Under the pieces are notes generated by a model that was not told the DNA's origin, ran no database searches, and worked only from the letters and a program-made list of their open reading frames with translations. A program made the translations under genes and the position numbers. From the NCBI GenBank assembly GCA_946800325.1, contig OX326958.1:8070001-8134000 (forward strand): DNA of 64,000 nt, in the 5' to 3' direction. The stretch comes from Luzula sylvatica. Lineage: Eukaryota; Streptophyta; Magnoliopsida; Poales; Juncaceae. Each line of letters opens with the position of its first letter. The first letter of the stretch is position 1. Positions 37,190 to 48,529 of the stretch are shown here, in pieces.

Positions 37190-37380
37190 GGGCATGTTAA
37201 ATTTGAGGGATTTAGGTGGAGATGTATTTTAAAATACGGGATAAGCTCGAAATCCTTTGTTTGATTTGGTGTATTTGAGGGTGAAGATGGATTTGTGGGT
37301 GGATGGTGAAATACACCAAAAAATTTGGTATTTCAAAATTGGATAAGCTATATCCATGGATTTCATTATAAAATTATTTT
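37190..37380. mobile_element. Possible MITE end fragment
   Basis: Starts gggcatgttaaatttgaggg, of the gggcntgtt type common at plant MITE ends, with an internal aaatttg/tggtatttc partial inverted match. The second end is not clear. Confidence 0.25.
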
Positions 37381-37571
37381 TCCAAAATATATAAATAAAT
37401 AATGATATATATTTTATTATATTATATTATAAAATAATAATATAATATTATATACTACTATATAATGTAATATTATTTAATATAATATATTATAAAAATA
37501 ATATAATATAAAATAATACAATGTAATATAATAATATAATTTGGTTTTGCGAACAAAGAGATATTTAATAC

Positions 37572-38285
37572 CTTTGTCATGGATGGATATTTCCAAACCA
37601 TAATTTGGTTTTGCGAGTAACCGTGCGTACTAACCAACTCGTTCGCATTTTTGCACCATGCCAAATTACAAACCTTCAGGAAAGCAAAATATATGATATT
37701 TATTAACGAGTATTTTATTATTATATAAACTAAGAAAGTAACGAAATTTTACTTACTTGGCTGCCCGGGTCGATAGAGTTGATCATGTTACCATTCGCAG
37801 TGTTCCAAAATCGGATACACCCATCCGCCGTGCCGCCGCCTGATGCGAGTAGCCCGTGCTGATGTGGCGACCATGTAATGGCTTTTACTGCTGCTGTGTG
37901 TTCTGTCAACCTCGGCACTGGCTGATGGCTCGACCTCTGGTTCCACACATAACAACTATTTCCCACACACACAATAAATCAATATTAAAAAATATTAATT
38001 AAATTAGGAATTTAATTAAAAAAATAAATAAATACCTGATTATCATTACCGTCCGAAGCTAGTTCACGGTCGTCGTGAGACCACTTCAATCCACAAAACC
38101 TGAATGTAAATTTCGTAAAAAATTTAAAATATTTTATTTAATTAAAGATAATGTTATTTTTTATTTGTTGAATTATACTTACCTCAGATCTGTGGCTTGA
38201 GAATTTAATGATAAAATCGTTCGGTACGCGAATATCATGTTGTAAAATATTCTTGTCTCTGCTTCCAGAGGATAAAATGGGCCGA
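37572..38285 (-). pseudogene. FIZZY-RELATED (CDH1/CCS52-type) WD40 fragment
   Basis: Four exons on the minus strand. About 38285-38185 reads ILSSGSRDKNILQHDIRVPN. 38099-38036 reads FCGLKWSHDDRELASDGNDN. 37955-37757 reads VWNQRSSHQPVPRLTEHTAA and GLLASGGGTADGCIRFWNTA. 37673-37572 reads VCNLAWCKNANELVSTHGYS and QNQIMVWKYPSM. These are the middle WD40 blades of the APC/C activator FZR. A one-base insertion at the start of the third exon (ttgt-tatgtg) breaks the frame. The N-terminal C-box region and last blades are absent. A Mutator-like element sits just upstream. It is a gene relic, not a working activator. Confidence 0.88.
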
Positions 38286-38317
38286 TTGATGAAGTACAAG
38301 TGGCGCCTTAATTAATA

Positions 38318-39029
38318 GGGGATTTACATATTTACCCTTTCTTAAATTTGAAATTACATATTTACCCTTCTTAAAATTAAAATTACCCTTTCATAAATCT
38401 AAATTATCATATTTACCCAAAAATTAAAAATCATCCAATTTCTCCGTTAAAATTAACGGTCAACTATTTTATCCCTTACATATTTACCCTTCCAAAAATC
38501 CAAAATATCATATTTACTTTTAAAAAAATAAAAATATCATATTTACCCAAATAATATAACAATGTAATCTCATAGATAACAATAAAAATACAAAAAATAC
38601 ATCAATAAAATTCCAAAAAATAATCATTCTACCAATCTCAAATGACAAAAACAAAAATGTAAAAAATATAAATTCATTGCAAAAATATAATCATAACTAA
38701 AAAATTATTAAATTGTAGGGTGTGATTTCTTCTTGTTGAGTGAGTAAGGGTACATACGTTATTTTTATTTTTGAGAGGATAAATATGATAATTTTTATTT
38801 TTAAAGAGGTAAATACGATATTTTGGATTTTTTGAAGGGTAAATATACAAAGGGTAAAATAGTAATTTTAAATGTTGACCGTTAAGTTTAACGGATAAAA
38901 TATATGGTTTTTAATTTTTGAACAAATATGATATTATAGATTTATGAAAGGGTAAATATGATATTTTAATTTTAAGAAAGATAAATATGTAATTTTAAGT
39001 TTAACAAAGGTTAAATATGTAAATGCCCC
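38318..39029. mobile_element. Mutator-like MITE with perfect 9-bp target duplication
   Basis: 712 bp, flanked by taattaata at 38309-38317 and 39030-39038. It starts ggggatttacatatttaccc and ends ttaaatatgtaaatgcccc, the inverted form. The inverted symmetry is long: many catatttacc words on the left and ggtaaatatg words on the right. It belongs to the same family as 42595-43350. It lies next to the FZR relic, on its 5' side. Confidence 0.85.
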
Positions 39030-39038
39030 TAATTAATA

Positions 39039-40259
39039 ATCTTTAAGATCTGATAATCTGTGTATTTCCTGTTTCCAATGCTGCGACATCCAACCGGTGT
39101 TGTAAGGAGGTGTGATACACACCACCGGTTTAAACACGAGTATTTATCACTCTGTAAATATGTTTCTCATATGAAGCGTTGGATTCTAGAAAGGCAATGA
39201 CAATATTATATCAAGATAAAATAAGTTACATTATATTTATATCATCGCACTATTATAATATAATTATAATTATTATATATTGTAAATTTGTAATATATAT
39301 AATATTATTAATTACAATATAATAATTATATTATATTATAAATAATAATATATACAATTATATTATGTTATTAATAATAATATATACAATTATATTAATT
39401 ATATATTATAATTATGACATATGTATCTAATATTATTAATTATAATATAATTATATTACATTATTAATAATAATTTATACGATTACAGCATAATTATATG
39501 AATATAATAACATTATTAACTAAGTTAACATGTGTTCTTTACTTCAATATTGGAAAAGAGAACATATCTCGTTTCTCAATGGCTATTAAATACTGATGGC
39601 TACGCACAAACTCAATAGTTAAAGAGGTCATATATCAGGCCCCTCTCAATTTTCCATACTAATTAATCTCATAATTAATGTAATTGATTAACTATTAATT
39701 CATAATTATTTATTAATATTTAGAATTAATCATCAATTGATATTGATCTTAATTATCTATTAAAATTTTAATAATCATGAATTTATTCGTGAATCCACCA
39801 CACTAATCATGAGATTAATTAGTGTGGGGGAATTTCAGTGGAATTGAGGAGGAAAGTATAATTTCCCATAGTTACCGGTGTATGATTACGTTTTTGTCTC
39901 TTTTTTTAAACTTTTGATAACCTGCTGAATAAAGCTTTTTACCGGCTGATTAAAACAATCCGGTTATCATAATTAATCTTGACCACATGATCTGGACAAA
40001 TAAACGGTTCAGAAAGTTTTAGTGTATCGAAGAAGAACTCTATAAATTATATTGAGTTCACCTACATCCAAAATCAAAATTTCTCAAATATGTTATAATT
40101 GTGAAAATGGACTTGCTTCAATTGCAAAAGTACAGTCCATTTAGTCCGTATCGACATTTCAAATTACCCGAGAAACCAAAGTGTCTTAATTAACTCTTAA
40201 CATGCTTCATTGTGAAAATAGACGTGCTTCAATTGTGACCAAATATTGTTAATTAGGTG
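39039..40259. other. AT-rich stretch, no gene seen
   Basis: 39240-39520 is almost pure A+T with attataattat-type repeats. A small inverted pair (accggtg/caccggt) lies at 39092-39128. No coding family is recognised. Confidence 0.5.
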
Positions 40260-40431
40260 TGCTGAATGTATAACGCGGCCAAATAACTTTCTTTATCACT
40301 CTTTGCAAAATAGCATCCGTGGTCGAGTCTATTGACGTTGTGGCCTCAACAAAGAATACAAATTTGTTCTTTCTAAGGCGAACTCGACAAAAACTGCAAT
40401 GATCAGAGTCGAGACTTTGCGTGCTCGTCAA
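40260..40431 (-). pseudogene. ABCC-type ABC transporter fragment (Walker B / D-loop)
   Basis: The minus-strand reading CSFCRVRLRKNKFVFFVEAT then TSIDSTTDAILQRVIKKV matches the second nucleotide-binding domain of plant ABCC (MRP) transporters, where the usual form is a hydrophobic strand, DEAT, S-I/V-D and TDA. Here the Walker B aspartate before Glu is Val (FFVEAT for VLDEAT). Only about 50 residues survive, without the signature or Walker A motifs. Confidence 0.6.
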
Positions 40432-42430
40432 GAGGCGTAGAAGAGGACGTAAGAATTTACAATTTTACCCTCTAAATAGGTGTGTGGAAATTTTTATCAA
40501 AAATCTTTTGTTAGATGATTTAATTCTAGACATGAGATCAAAAAGCATATTTTTATCTTGATCGTTTATTTGTGACAGGGTGTATGATTAGAGAAAAAGA
40601 GTGTATAGTAGAACCACCCTATCATATTTATTCCTTCAAAAATCTAAAATATCATATATATTACCTTCATAACATGCAAAATCAAAAATTGAAGAAAAAT
40701 GAGAAAATATATGATAATGAAAAAGAAGATGTGACTACTACGATCACAACTTCTGCATTTGGATTAATAAAGTTAATCAAAATCATTTTCTAACACAAAA
40801 ATGTTAAATAAAAAAATGATGTATGAAATCAATACAAAAAATGATCTGATAAAGTCATTTACAACACAAAAATTAAAACAAAAGAGGATAACGTATAAAA
40901 TTGAACTCAGAAAAAAATTTACTACAAAAAAAATAATATGTTTCAATTATGTTTTCCTTTGTTTTCTTAACATATCAACAAACAAATAAAATCAAATGAC
41001 GTGAAATAGTCAAAACAATTCTAGCAAGAAATTTCTGAATAAACATTATTTTTTACTTCAAAATTCAGCATCGTTTCTTTCTTCTGATTTGTAATTTTAG
41101 TCAGAAAATTAGTTTAAATTGTTGAAGTAATTAAACTAAAGAAAAGTTAATATGAAGAAGTCAATATCCAAAAAAAGAAAGCCAAAATATAGAAGAAGTC
41201 GATACACAAAAGTAACAATAATTTGTAGTTTTTATTATAGGCAAGTTTCAAAAACAAAATATAAAATTTAACTGGGGCAAAAAAAATTAAGAGAAGAAGT
41301 AATAAATAGCTAATAGACAACTCAATGTAAAATTTCAGTAGAGGCCAATATATAAATTTTTTGTTAACTAAACGAGATGAAACAGCACCACCTCAAGATT
41401 TCAAAACATCAGCCATTTCTGCCTTTCAAATAGTGTTCCTTCAACTTAGATTAAATAGTCCGATAAAAAACCACACGATCTTAATTTCCTGGCCAAGCAA
41501 AATCCCTCTCTCTCTTAGCGCGAGAAACATTTGAAGTGGTGGAATCTCAGCAATTTCTTGGCGAATCTCCTCTCTAACGCTCATTGTCAAGCGGTGGAAG
41601 ATACTCACATCTCTATACATCGTAGAAGGAATCATCTAGCGACTATTCAAGATAGAAACATTCGAATGGATTAGTTGAAGTATCTGATTTCTTTGTAAAA
41701 GTAAGTTGTTTTGTTATTTTGTGCCTAATTACAGCAAATCTGTTTTCCTGAAATTAGGATTTATCAAGTCTATGCTATGCTCAATTGGATTAATTTTTGT
41801 TAATTTGAACAAAATTTGCTGAACTGGGATTAATTATGACTGAATTTATGGGAAATTACGGATCCATTTTGCAGATTTTGCATTGGTTGAGGTTTTATTA
41901 TGATCAATTGGTTAGGTTTGAGTTAATTGGGCTAAATTTTGGTGAATTATGATGATTTATGACTGGATTAGGCGGTGTTTCCTTAGAAAGAAAGAGATGA
42001 GGGTTAGGGGGAGAAGAATGACGATATGCGAATGCGAAGAAAGTAGATGGACTGGGTCACGGCTACTTTTGGGCGATTGACATAAGAGAAAAGAAAGAGG
42101 TAGTCACGGTACGGAAGGGAGAGATGGAGGGTTAATTGACAGGAAATGATGTTTTAAGTTAGGAAGGATATTTCGGTCATATAAATATGCAATTAATGAT
42201 TTATTTAGAATTAATAAATATAAATGTGATGAATTGGATGATAAGTTAACGGTTTGGTTATATTTGATATTATATTAAGTTTAGATGGTCAGATTTGATA
42301 AGTTTCTAATTTTAAAAGGATAAATTTGTTAGTTTTTTAGTTTTTAAAGGACATATATGATATTATCATATTAGCAAATTTAGAGGGACAAATTTGATAT
42401 TTTGAACATTCGAAGGGACATAGTTGAAAT
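40432..42430. other. Intergenic stretch, no identified gene
   Basis: Short frames at 40572-40793 and 40801-40989 are Lys/Ile-rich and composition-driven. A minus-strand frame at 41635-41441 (MSVREEIRQEIAEIPPLQMF within it) is more balanced and could be an exon or relic, but no family is recognised. A 12-kb-apart copy of 40625-40700 lies near 55738-55800 (ataacatgcaaaatcaaaaa). Confidence 0.35.
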
Positions 42431-42594
42431 CGCCCCTATTTATTAATGGGGTCTTTGAAAACATTTAATATTGCAATTAATTAGCTAGTAGTTTAGTAGC
42501 ATTATCATCTCCGGAGAGGCTAAAATTGACCAGTATCATTATTTTTAATATAGTTTAAAATAAAATAAAAAATGGTAATTCAAGTTAAATATAT
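42431..42594. repeat. Duplicated flank F, short copy
   Basis: Matches 26930-27088 and 60250-60400 (ttaattagctagtag, gtagcattatcatctcc-type). It leads into the Mutator-like element at 42595. Confidence 0.6.
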
Positions 42595-43350
42595 GGGGGA
42601 TTTACATAGTTATCCTTTTTTAAACTTCAAATTACATATTTACCCTTTTTAAAATAAAAATATATATTTACTTTTTCATAAATCTAAAATATGATTTTTA
42701 TCCAAAAATTTACATATTTATGTTTCTAAATATCCAAAATATCATATTTGCTTTTTAAAAAATAAAAATATCATATTTACCCAAAGAATATAACAATATA
42801 ATCTCATATATAACAATATAAACAGAAAAAATACATGAATAAAATTTCGAAAGATAATAATTCTACAAATCTCAAATGACAAAAATAAAATTGTAAAAGA
42901 TATAGTTTAATTACAAAAATATAACCATAACTAAAAGTATGATTAAACTGTAGGGCGTGATTTTTTCTTGTAGAGTGAGTAAGAGTACGAATGTTATTTT
43001 TGTTATCGAGAAGATAAATATGATATTTTTATTTATAAAAGGGTAAATATGATATTTTGGAATTTTAGAAGGATAAAATAGTAATTTTAAATGTTGACCG
43101 TTAACTTTAACGAAGAAATTTGATGGTTTTTTTTTTTGTACAAATATAATATTTTAAATATACGTAAGGATAAATATAATATTTTAATTTTAAGATGGAT
43201 AAATATGTAATTTTTTTTTTTTTTGAATTAAGGAAACGAATTGGTTGTTTTGTTGTCATTTAAATAAATAAAAAGAGCTTACAAAGTCTCCTTCCACTGA
43301 TTAAAAAACAAATATGTAATTTTAAGTTTAACAAAAGATAAATAATCCCC
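42595..43350. mobile_element. Mutator-like MITE in flank F, 9-bp target duplication
   Basis: 756 bp flanked by taaatatat at 42586-42594 and 43351-43359, with ends gggggatttacatag and aaataatcccc. The empty site is visible at about 35876-35895. Relatives lie at 27089-27883 (right end lost), 38318-39029 (independent insertion) and 60722-61010 (left part lost). Confidence 0.85.
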
Positions 43351-43380
43351 TAAATATATTGAAGTAAAACATAACAATTT

Positions 43381-44690
43381 TCCCACAACCTTATTTTGGA
43401 CCCAACTTTGTGCAATTTTCTTGTGCCACATCATCACTTTCTTTTTAACATCATCAATTTTCTTTTTAACCATTGATTATGATATGTGGCAAAATTTAGA
43501 CCATTTATTACTCATTAATTTTTTATAAACATGTTTTCTTTGTAATCATTTAAGTGTCCCTTATTTTACAATATGTTTTACGAATTTTTAGAAAGCCACA
43601 TCATCATATATTATTGATGTTGACTACTTTTATTGGTTAGGTTCATGTTAGACTAAGTTTATTCAATTGTTTATCATTTCACATAAGTTCACATGATCAA
43701 ATGTGAATGCAATGGAAGATGAAAAGTTAAAATATGAAATATTGATGACTTAATAACTATTATTATAAACATACAACATATAGAGTATTATTTTTAGAAT
43801 TTTAATTTTACAAAATTTATCTAATATATTCGTTTTATTTTTCTCTTTATTTTGACATCTATATTAGCATAGTTCCTACATACTATTTTTCATAATTTCA
43901 ATTTATAAAAATATTATGTGAAAAATACAATACTAAAAATGCATTTTTATAAAATATAATTTTAATTATTTTATTTACATAATAGAATTTAAAATATTAA
44001 TATTTTTTTTTAGAAATTACAAATATACTAATATTTGCGTTTATAATCAAACAAATTTAATATTATTTTCTTTGAAAAATAATAGAAATAAAAAAAGCTT
44101 ATCCATCGAAAAAATTTCTTAAATTTATGAACACTTACAAAATAGAAATATTATTTTTAAAAACATAAAATTAACAAAAATTATATGACATAAAATAATT
44201 TATATTTATGTTATGCTAAATTATTTTTTTATATTATTTATTAAATTACTTTCACTATTAAGTTTGATATTATTTATAATATCCGTTGCATTTTGAATCA
44301 ATAACAAATTATTAGTACTTTATATTTTTTACAAATGATATGTTACTACGTATGTTGTATGATTTATTATTTTTTACATTTGGTATTCTATGAAATATTA
44401 TGAACAACAATGATATTTGTTGTTATGTTTTTTGTAAAATCATGTCATACCTCATATATTATGATTGTACAATCATATTAATATAAGTGTTATTACTTGA
44501 TTAAGAAAATAATTTTTTTTGTCATCATAATATAAAACAATTGAAAAATTTATACATAATCATAGACAAATTACTCCAAATAATTATATTATGAAATGAT
44601 ATTATCAATTTCATCATATTTCTATGTATTTTATATCACAATGAAAAACATAATTAACATTCTCGCCGCGTAGCGCGAGTATTCTCCTAG
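43381..44690 (+). mobile_element. Helitron family 1, copy 3 (full length, non-autonomous)
   Basis: 1310 bp. It starts TCCCACAACC. It ends with a hairpin (ctcgc ... gcgag at 44662-44679), a short spacer and CTAG at 44687-44690, followed by T. This is the Helitron 3' rule. Two inverted-orientation relatives lie at 1-597 and 21332-22971. The related non-inserted sequence is seen at about 27900-27915 (catgacaatatattttaac). No Rep/helicase coding sequence is present. Confidence 0.8.
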
Positions 44691-44815
44691 TATATTTTAC
44701 CCCTACCTAAGTTATCTCATGTAGGTTTTACCCCTACCATGTGCTAAGTCAGGCTATGTGAAGTCTTAGTTTTAATTTTTATTTACTTACTACTACTTCA
44801 CTGTTTTGTAAGACA
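44691..44815. repeat. Duplicated block shared with 27990-28100
   Basis: Shares ttttacccctaccatgtgct and ctgttttgtaagaca with the 5' block of the PPT-B unit. It is cut by the Helitron at 44816. Confidence 0.7.
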
Positions 44816-45418
44816 CTAGGACAATATCCCGCGCTTCGCTGCGGGGTATATTATTTGATAAGAAATAATATAACAAACAAAAGTAATAATTTTATATATT
44901 ATTTGATATATTTAGAATTGGTACGAATCAAAAATATTATAATAAGCACAAAAAAACGCAGCTTGATACCAATCAAAACTGTTATAATAAGCCAAAAAAA
45001 ATAATAATACCAGCTCAGGCTAACAAAAAGTATTTGTGTGGATAGTATTTTGTTTAGTTAACAGTAAAATTATAGTATACAAATTATTTTTATTAATACG
45101 ATGAAAAATTCAAATATTTTATTTAGAACACAAGACATATGTCAATTATATTTATTAATACGATGAAAAATTCAAATATTTTATTTAGAACACAAGACAT
45201 ACGTGAAATAAAATTTTTTTAAAAAAAAAAAAAAACTGAACAGTACCGGAATGAACAGTAGACGAATGAACAGTAATTAAGTAAACAGTAACATCGATGG
45301 TGAACAGTAAATGTGCGATGAACAGTAACGGGATGAACAGTAAAAGGTGACGCTGAACAGTAAAAAACGACGTGGCCTCACCATATATCAGGTATTCAAA
45401 AATTAATGGGAGGGGAGA
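44816..45418 (-). mobile_element. Short Helitron (603 bp) with clean A|T insertion and aacagta array
   Basis: On the minus strand the element starts TCTCCCCTCC and ends with a strong hairpin (ccccgcagcgaagcgcggg), spacer and CTAG at its edge (44816-44819). It splits a sequence that is intact at about 28092-28106: gaca|tttgat there, gaca + element + tttgat here. This is insertion between A and T without duplication, the Helitron hallmark. Near its 5' end, 45238-45362 carries seven exact gaacagta words and one variant. No coding sequence. Confidence 0.88.
45238..45362. repeat. Interspersed gaacagta array, eight copies
   Basis: Seven gaacagta and one aaacagta at irregular 10-20 bp spacing, in a segment richer in G+C than its surroundings, inside the Helitron. 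Confidence 0.9.
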
Positions 45419-46645
45419 TTTGATCGCTTTTGAGTTTTGATCTTTTATATACTAAGCTAAGCCCATTGGCCTTTAAATATAAAAAAAAAATTAAAAAAAA
45501 AGTTATTATATGCTGTTCTTTTATGGACATCTCCAGTGATTTTAGCAGTAGAGAGGATTGAATCTGGCATTTTAAAAACTTGGGGGTTGATTGTTGGAAC
45601 CTACGCGCTTCTACGTTACGCGGCGTACTTTATTTTCTCTCGTTGCGAAATGACTATTTTATCCATGGAATATTTTAAATGTAATATTTCTGTTGCATGG
45701 TTTCCCTGCTAAATATTATATTTACTACTACTCTGGATTACTTGTTATAATTTGTAGCAAAGGAGATGAGTAATGATAGGGACACAAATACCAACCACAA
45801 ATATGACACAAATGCCTAAGTTTGTATTTGATTTATGATTTATATATGCATAATTAACATTACAAACTTAGTTATTTGTGACACATTTGTGGTTGGTATT
45901 TGTGACCCTATCATTACTCGGTATGTATCATGTATGTTGGTCTCTCTGCTAAATATTATATTTAATTCTTCGAAATGGGTTCCGTTTATAATAGGTCTGA
46001 ATGTGGGTCCTACAAGCTAATCATTAATCAATGGATCTAAGACAATCCAACGGTGATAAAGGAGTTATGTCTGATGATTCAACGGTGGAGGATGCAATCA
46101 AATTTGTACCTGAGAGGAGATTAGATTTCCTCTTTTTGGACTTTATCTATTGGATAAAATTGTACGTTTATTTGGTAATTGATGCATTCAGTTTAAGATT
46201 ATCTTAATGTAAATTAAAAATTTATTAAAAAAAAAGGTATTATAATGAAAAATTGCACAACTATTAAAGAAATTTTTCCCAATGTTCAGACGAATAAAAA
46301 GGTATTATAATATGATAAATTGCACAACTATTTATTTTAAAATATTTAATTCTATTTAGCTCGTAAATTATAAATTTCTAAAGAAACACGTTTTAAAAAA
46401 GAACAATACGAAAAAAATAAAATGTACTTACCTCAGTAAACGAATAATAATATTAGAAGTTCGGAGTAATATTATTGTATCAGTTTAATAAATTAATACA
46501 CATTATATTAGCTAATGTGGTTATTTTATTTTTACTAATTTAATTGTACTGTTTTAGGAGGATTTACATATTACTCTTTTTAAAATTGAAAATTAGGTAT
46601 TTATCTTTCTAGAAATTAAATATCATATTTACCCCTTCAAAAATC
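45419..46645. repeat. Duplicated blocks (PPT 5' block and block P)
   Basis: 45430-45770 matches 28105-28440 and 48530-48820. 46005-46640 is block P. A palindromic pair (gataggga-cacaaatacc / ggtatttgtgaccctatc) brackets 45776-45912, a 137-bp foldback MITE absent from the paralogous blocks. Confidence 0.6.
45774..45914. mobile_element. Small foldback MITE
   Basis: agtaatgatagggacacaaa on the left is the inverse of tttgtgaccctatcattact on the right, with an inner match (accacaaat / atttgtggt). The paralogous sequences at 28430 and 48815 lack it, so its limits are confirmed by an empty site. Confidence 0.75.
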
Positions 46646-46648
46646 TTT

Positions 46649-46684
<36 letters not shown>

Positions 46685-47274
46685 TGATGGCTAAGATATT
46701 TAACATCATGGATTCATGAGTGTGGTACTTAAATTTTTTTGACCATTAGATTTGATTTGAGATTTGTGCATTTAATGATGATAAAAAAAAATTATGGTAA
46801 TCATTAATGATGAGTATAAAAATATTATTAAAAAAATAGAAATCTCAACAAATTCAATGGTAAAAAAATCTTAAGTATCAAACTCATGATATTTAATTGA
46901 GTATCTTAAGTGTCAAGCTATGCAATTAGTTTTAACTTTTATTTACTTACTGGTACTGCACTGTTTTGTAAGACACCAGTCCCTAATACGTTCTACGCAT
47001 GTGACTAACCTAAAAAATAATAAATTTTGTATTTTGTTAGAAAAAACAATAAATTTTTTATTTTGTTATGAAAATTCGTTAGTTATTTAACAGATAGTTC
47101 TCTTATTTATGCAAACTAAAATACTATTAAATTTTTACTATATATTTATTTGTTCCAATTAATTATTTGATTTGTTTTCAAATGATATGATTATGTCAAA
47201 TTATACTCACATGAACTATAATATAATTGTGTGAATTAAATATCATCTATTGTCAATACAATTTTAATTTATTC

Positions 47275-47278
<4 letters not shown>

Positions 47279-47367
<89 letters not shown>
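47279..47367. repeat. (TA)n microsatellite, about 90 bp
   Basis: Uninterrupted ta dinucleotides, translated as an Ile/Tyr frame that is not a gene. A shorter tract lies at 46655-46681. Confidence 0.95.
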
Positions 47368-47372
<5 letters not shown>

Positions 47373-47479
47373 CTTTTATTTACGCAGTTTGATTATTCAA
47401 GTTTTAGTTTTATTAAAGTTGACACTTGATGACCTAATTTTAAGAATAATTATTAAATTGTGTTTACTCAAAATATAAT

Positions 47480-48330
47480 CCAATCCAAATAAAACTATCC
47501 GGTCTGCCCAACTACGAAAATAATCTGGATCGAAAAATGTTGAAAAATCAAAGATCCTAAAACGAAAACGATCCGAAATTGAATTACCTGAACAAGAAAC
47601 CGAGTCAACACCAAATGACCCGAAACCAGCTGATATGAATCCGAAATTGAACCGAAGCCGAATGAATCGAACTCAAAATAGAACCAAAACTGAATGATTC
47701 AAAATTCGGACGACTCGAAACTTGAAATGACCCAAAACCAAGCTGACCATAAACCCTAATGACTATATCCCAATTTTCGGAAACATGTATGACACGAACG
47801 ATATATTATAACAAAATATTATATATTAATGCTACAACGTGAAAATAACATAATCGTATAATCACGTTGAAAATTATGTATATTAGTAATTGAATGCGCG
47901 AATTGACAGTTGACACTACAATAAATCATATACAAACACAATATGCGTGTAAATATGAATGACGAAAATCTTAATCACCAAATTATATACTTATTTTACC
48001 AAATTTTAAATTGATCCGTATCAGAATAATTCGATGATTCGAAAAGTAAATTTTCAGAAATTAGAAAATCAAATATCTCGTAGCCCGAACGACTCGAAAA
48101 CAAAACGATCATGAACCGAACGATCATGAACTCAATGACCCGAAATCAAAACGATCCGAATGGTTCGAAAATCGAAATGACCCGAAAATCGAAACTATCG
48201 GAACCGAATGACTCGAAAATCGCTACAACTTGAAACCGAATGACCCGCAATCGAAATGAACCACAAACTGAAATAACCCGATCGAACATGTGAACCATTC
48301 GATTACCGTTTCGACTCACAATATACACGA
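47480..48330. repeat. Degenerate array of cgaaa/gacccgaaa words
   Basis: Reiterated gacccgaaa, aatgac, aaccgaa and gaaatgaccc words run through 47500-47760 and again 48000-48300, with an AT-rich interruption between. The minus-strand frame at 48146-48328 (DSFDFRVISIFEPF) is a product of the repeat. Similar arrays form sub-terminal parts of plant DNA transposons. Confidence 0.6.
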
Positions 48331-48529
48331 GCTTGTTGTATCATGATTTTCAATATCACTGATGTGAGCTTCTTGCATTTAATACACCATTCCTGCATTT
48401 AATACACCCGCACCATGCACAGATATATGGCTACATTGTACTCATGATGGACACGTGTCGATTCTCTAGTGGCTAATTGTAGGAAAAGTTTTTTGTCCTC
48501 ATTCGCTTTTAATATAAGGTATAGATTTG

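Noticed and set aside
41441..41635. Minus-strand 64-codon frame with balanced composition
   Set aside because: No family recognised, no convincing splice partners and no conserved copy in the window. Left as an unassigned patch.
45238..45362. Short-repeat CRISPR or satellite reading of the gaacagta words
   Set aside because: Irregular spacing and an 8-bp word inside a defined Helitron. It is a sub-terminal motif cluster, not an array with spacers.
47227..47478. Ile/Tyr frame of 83 codons
   Set aside because: Translation of a TA microsatellite.
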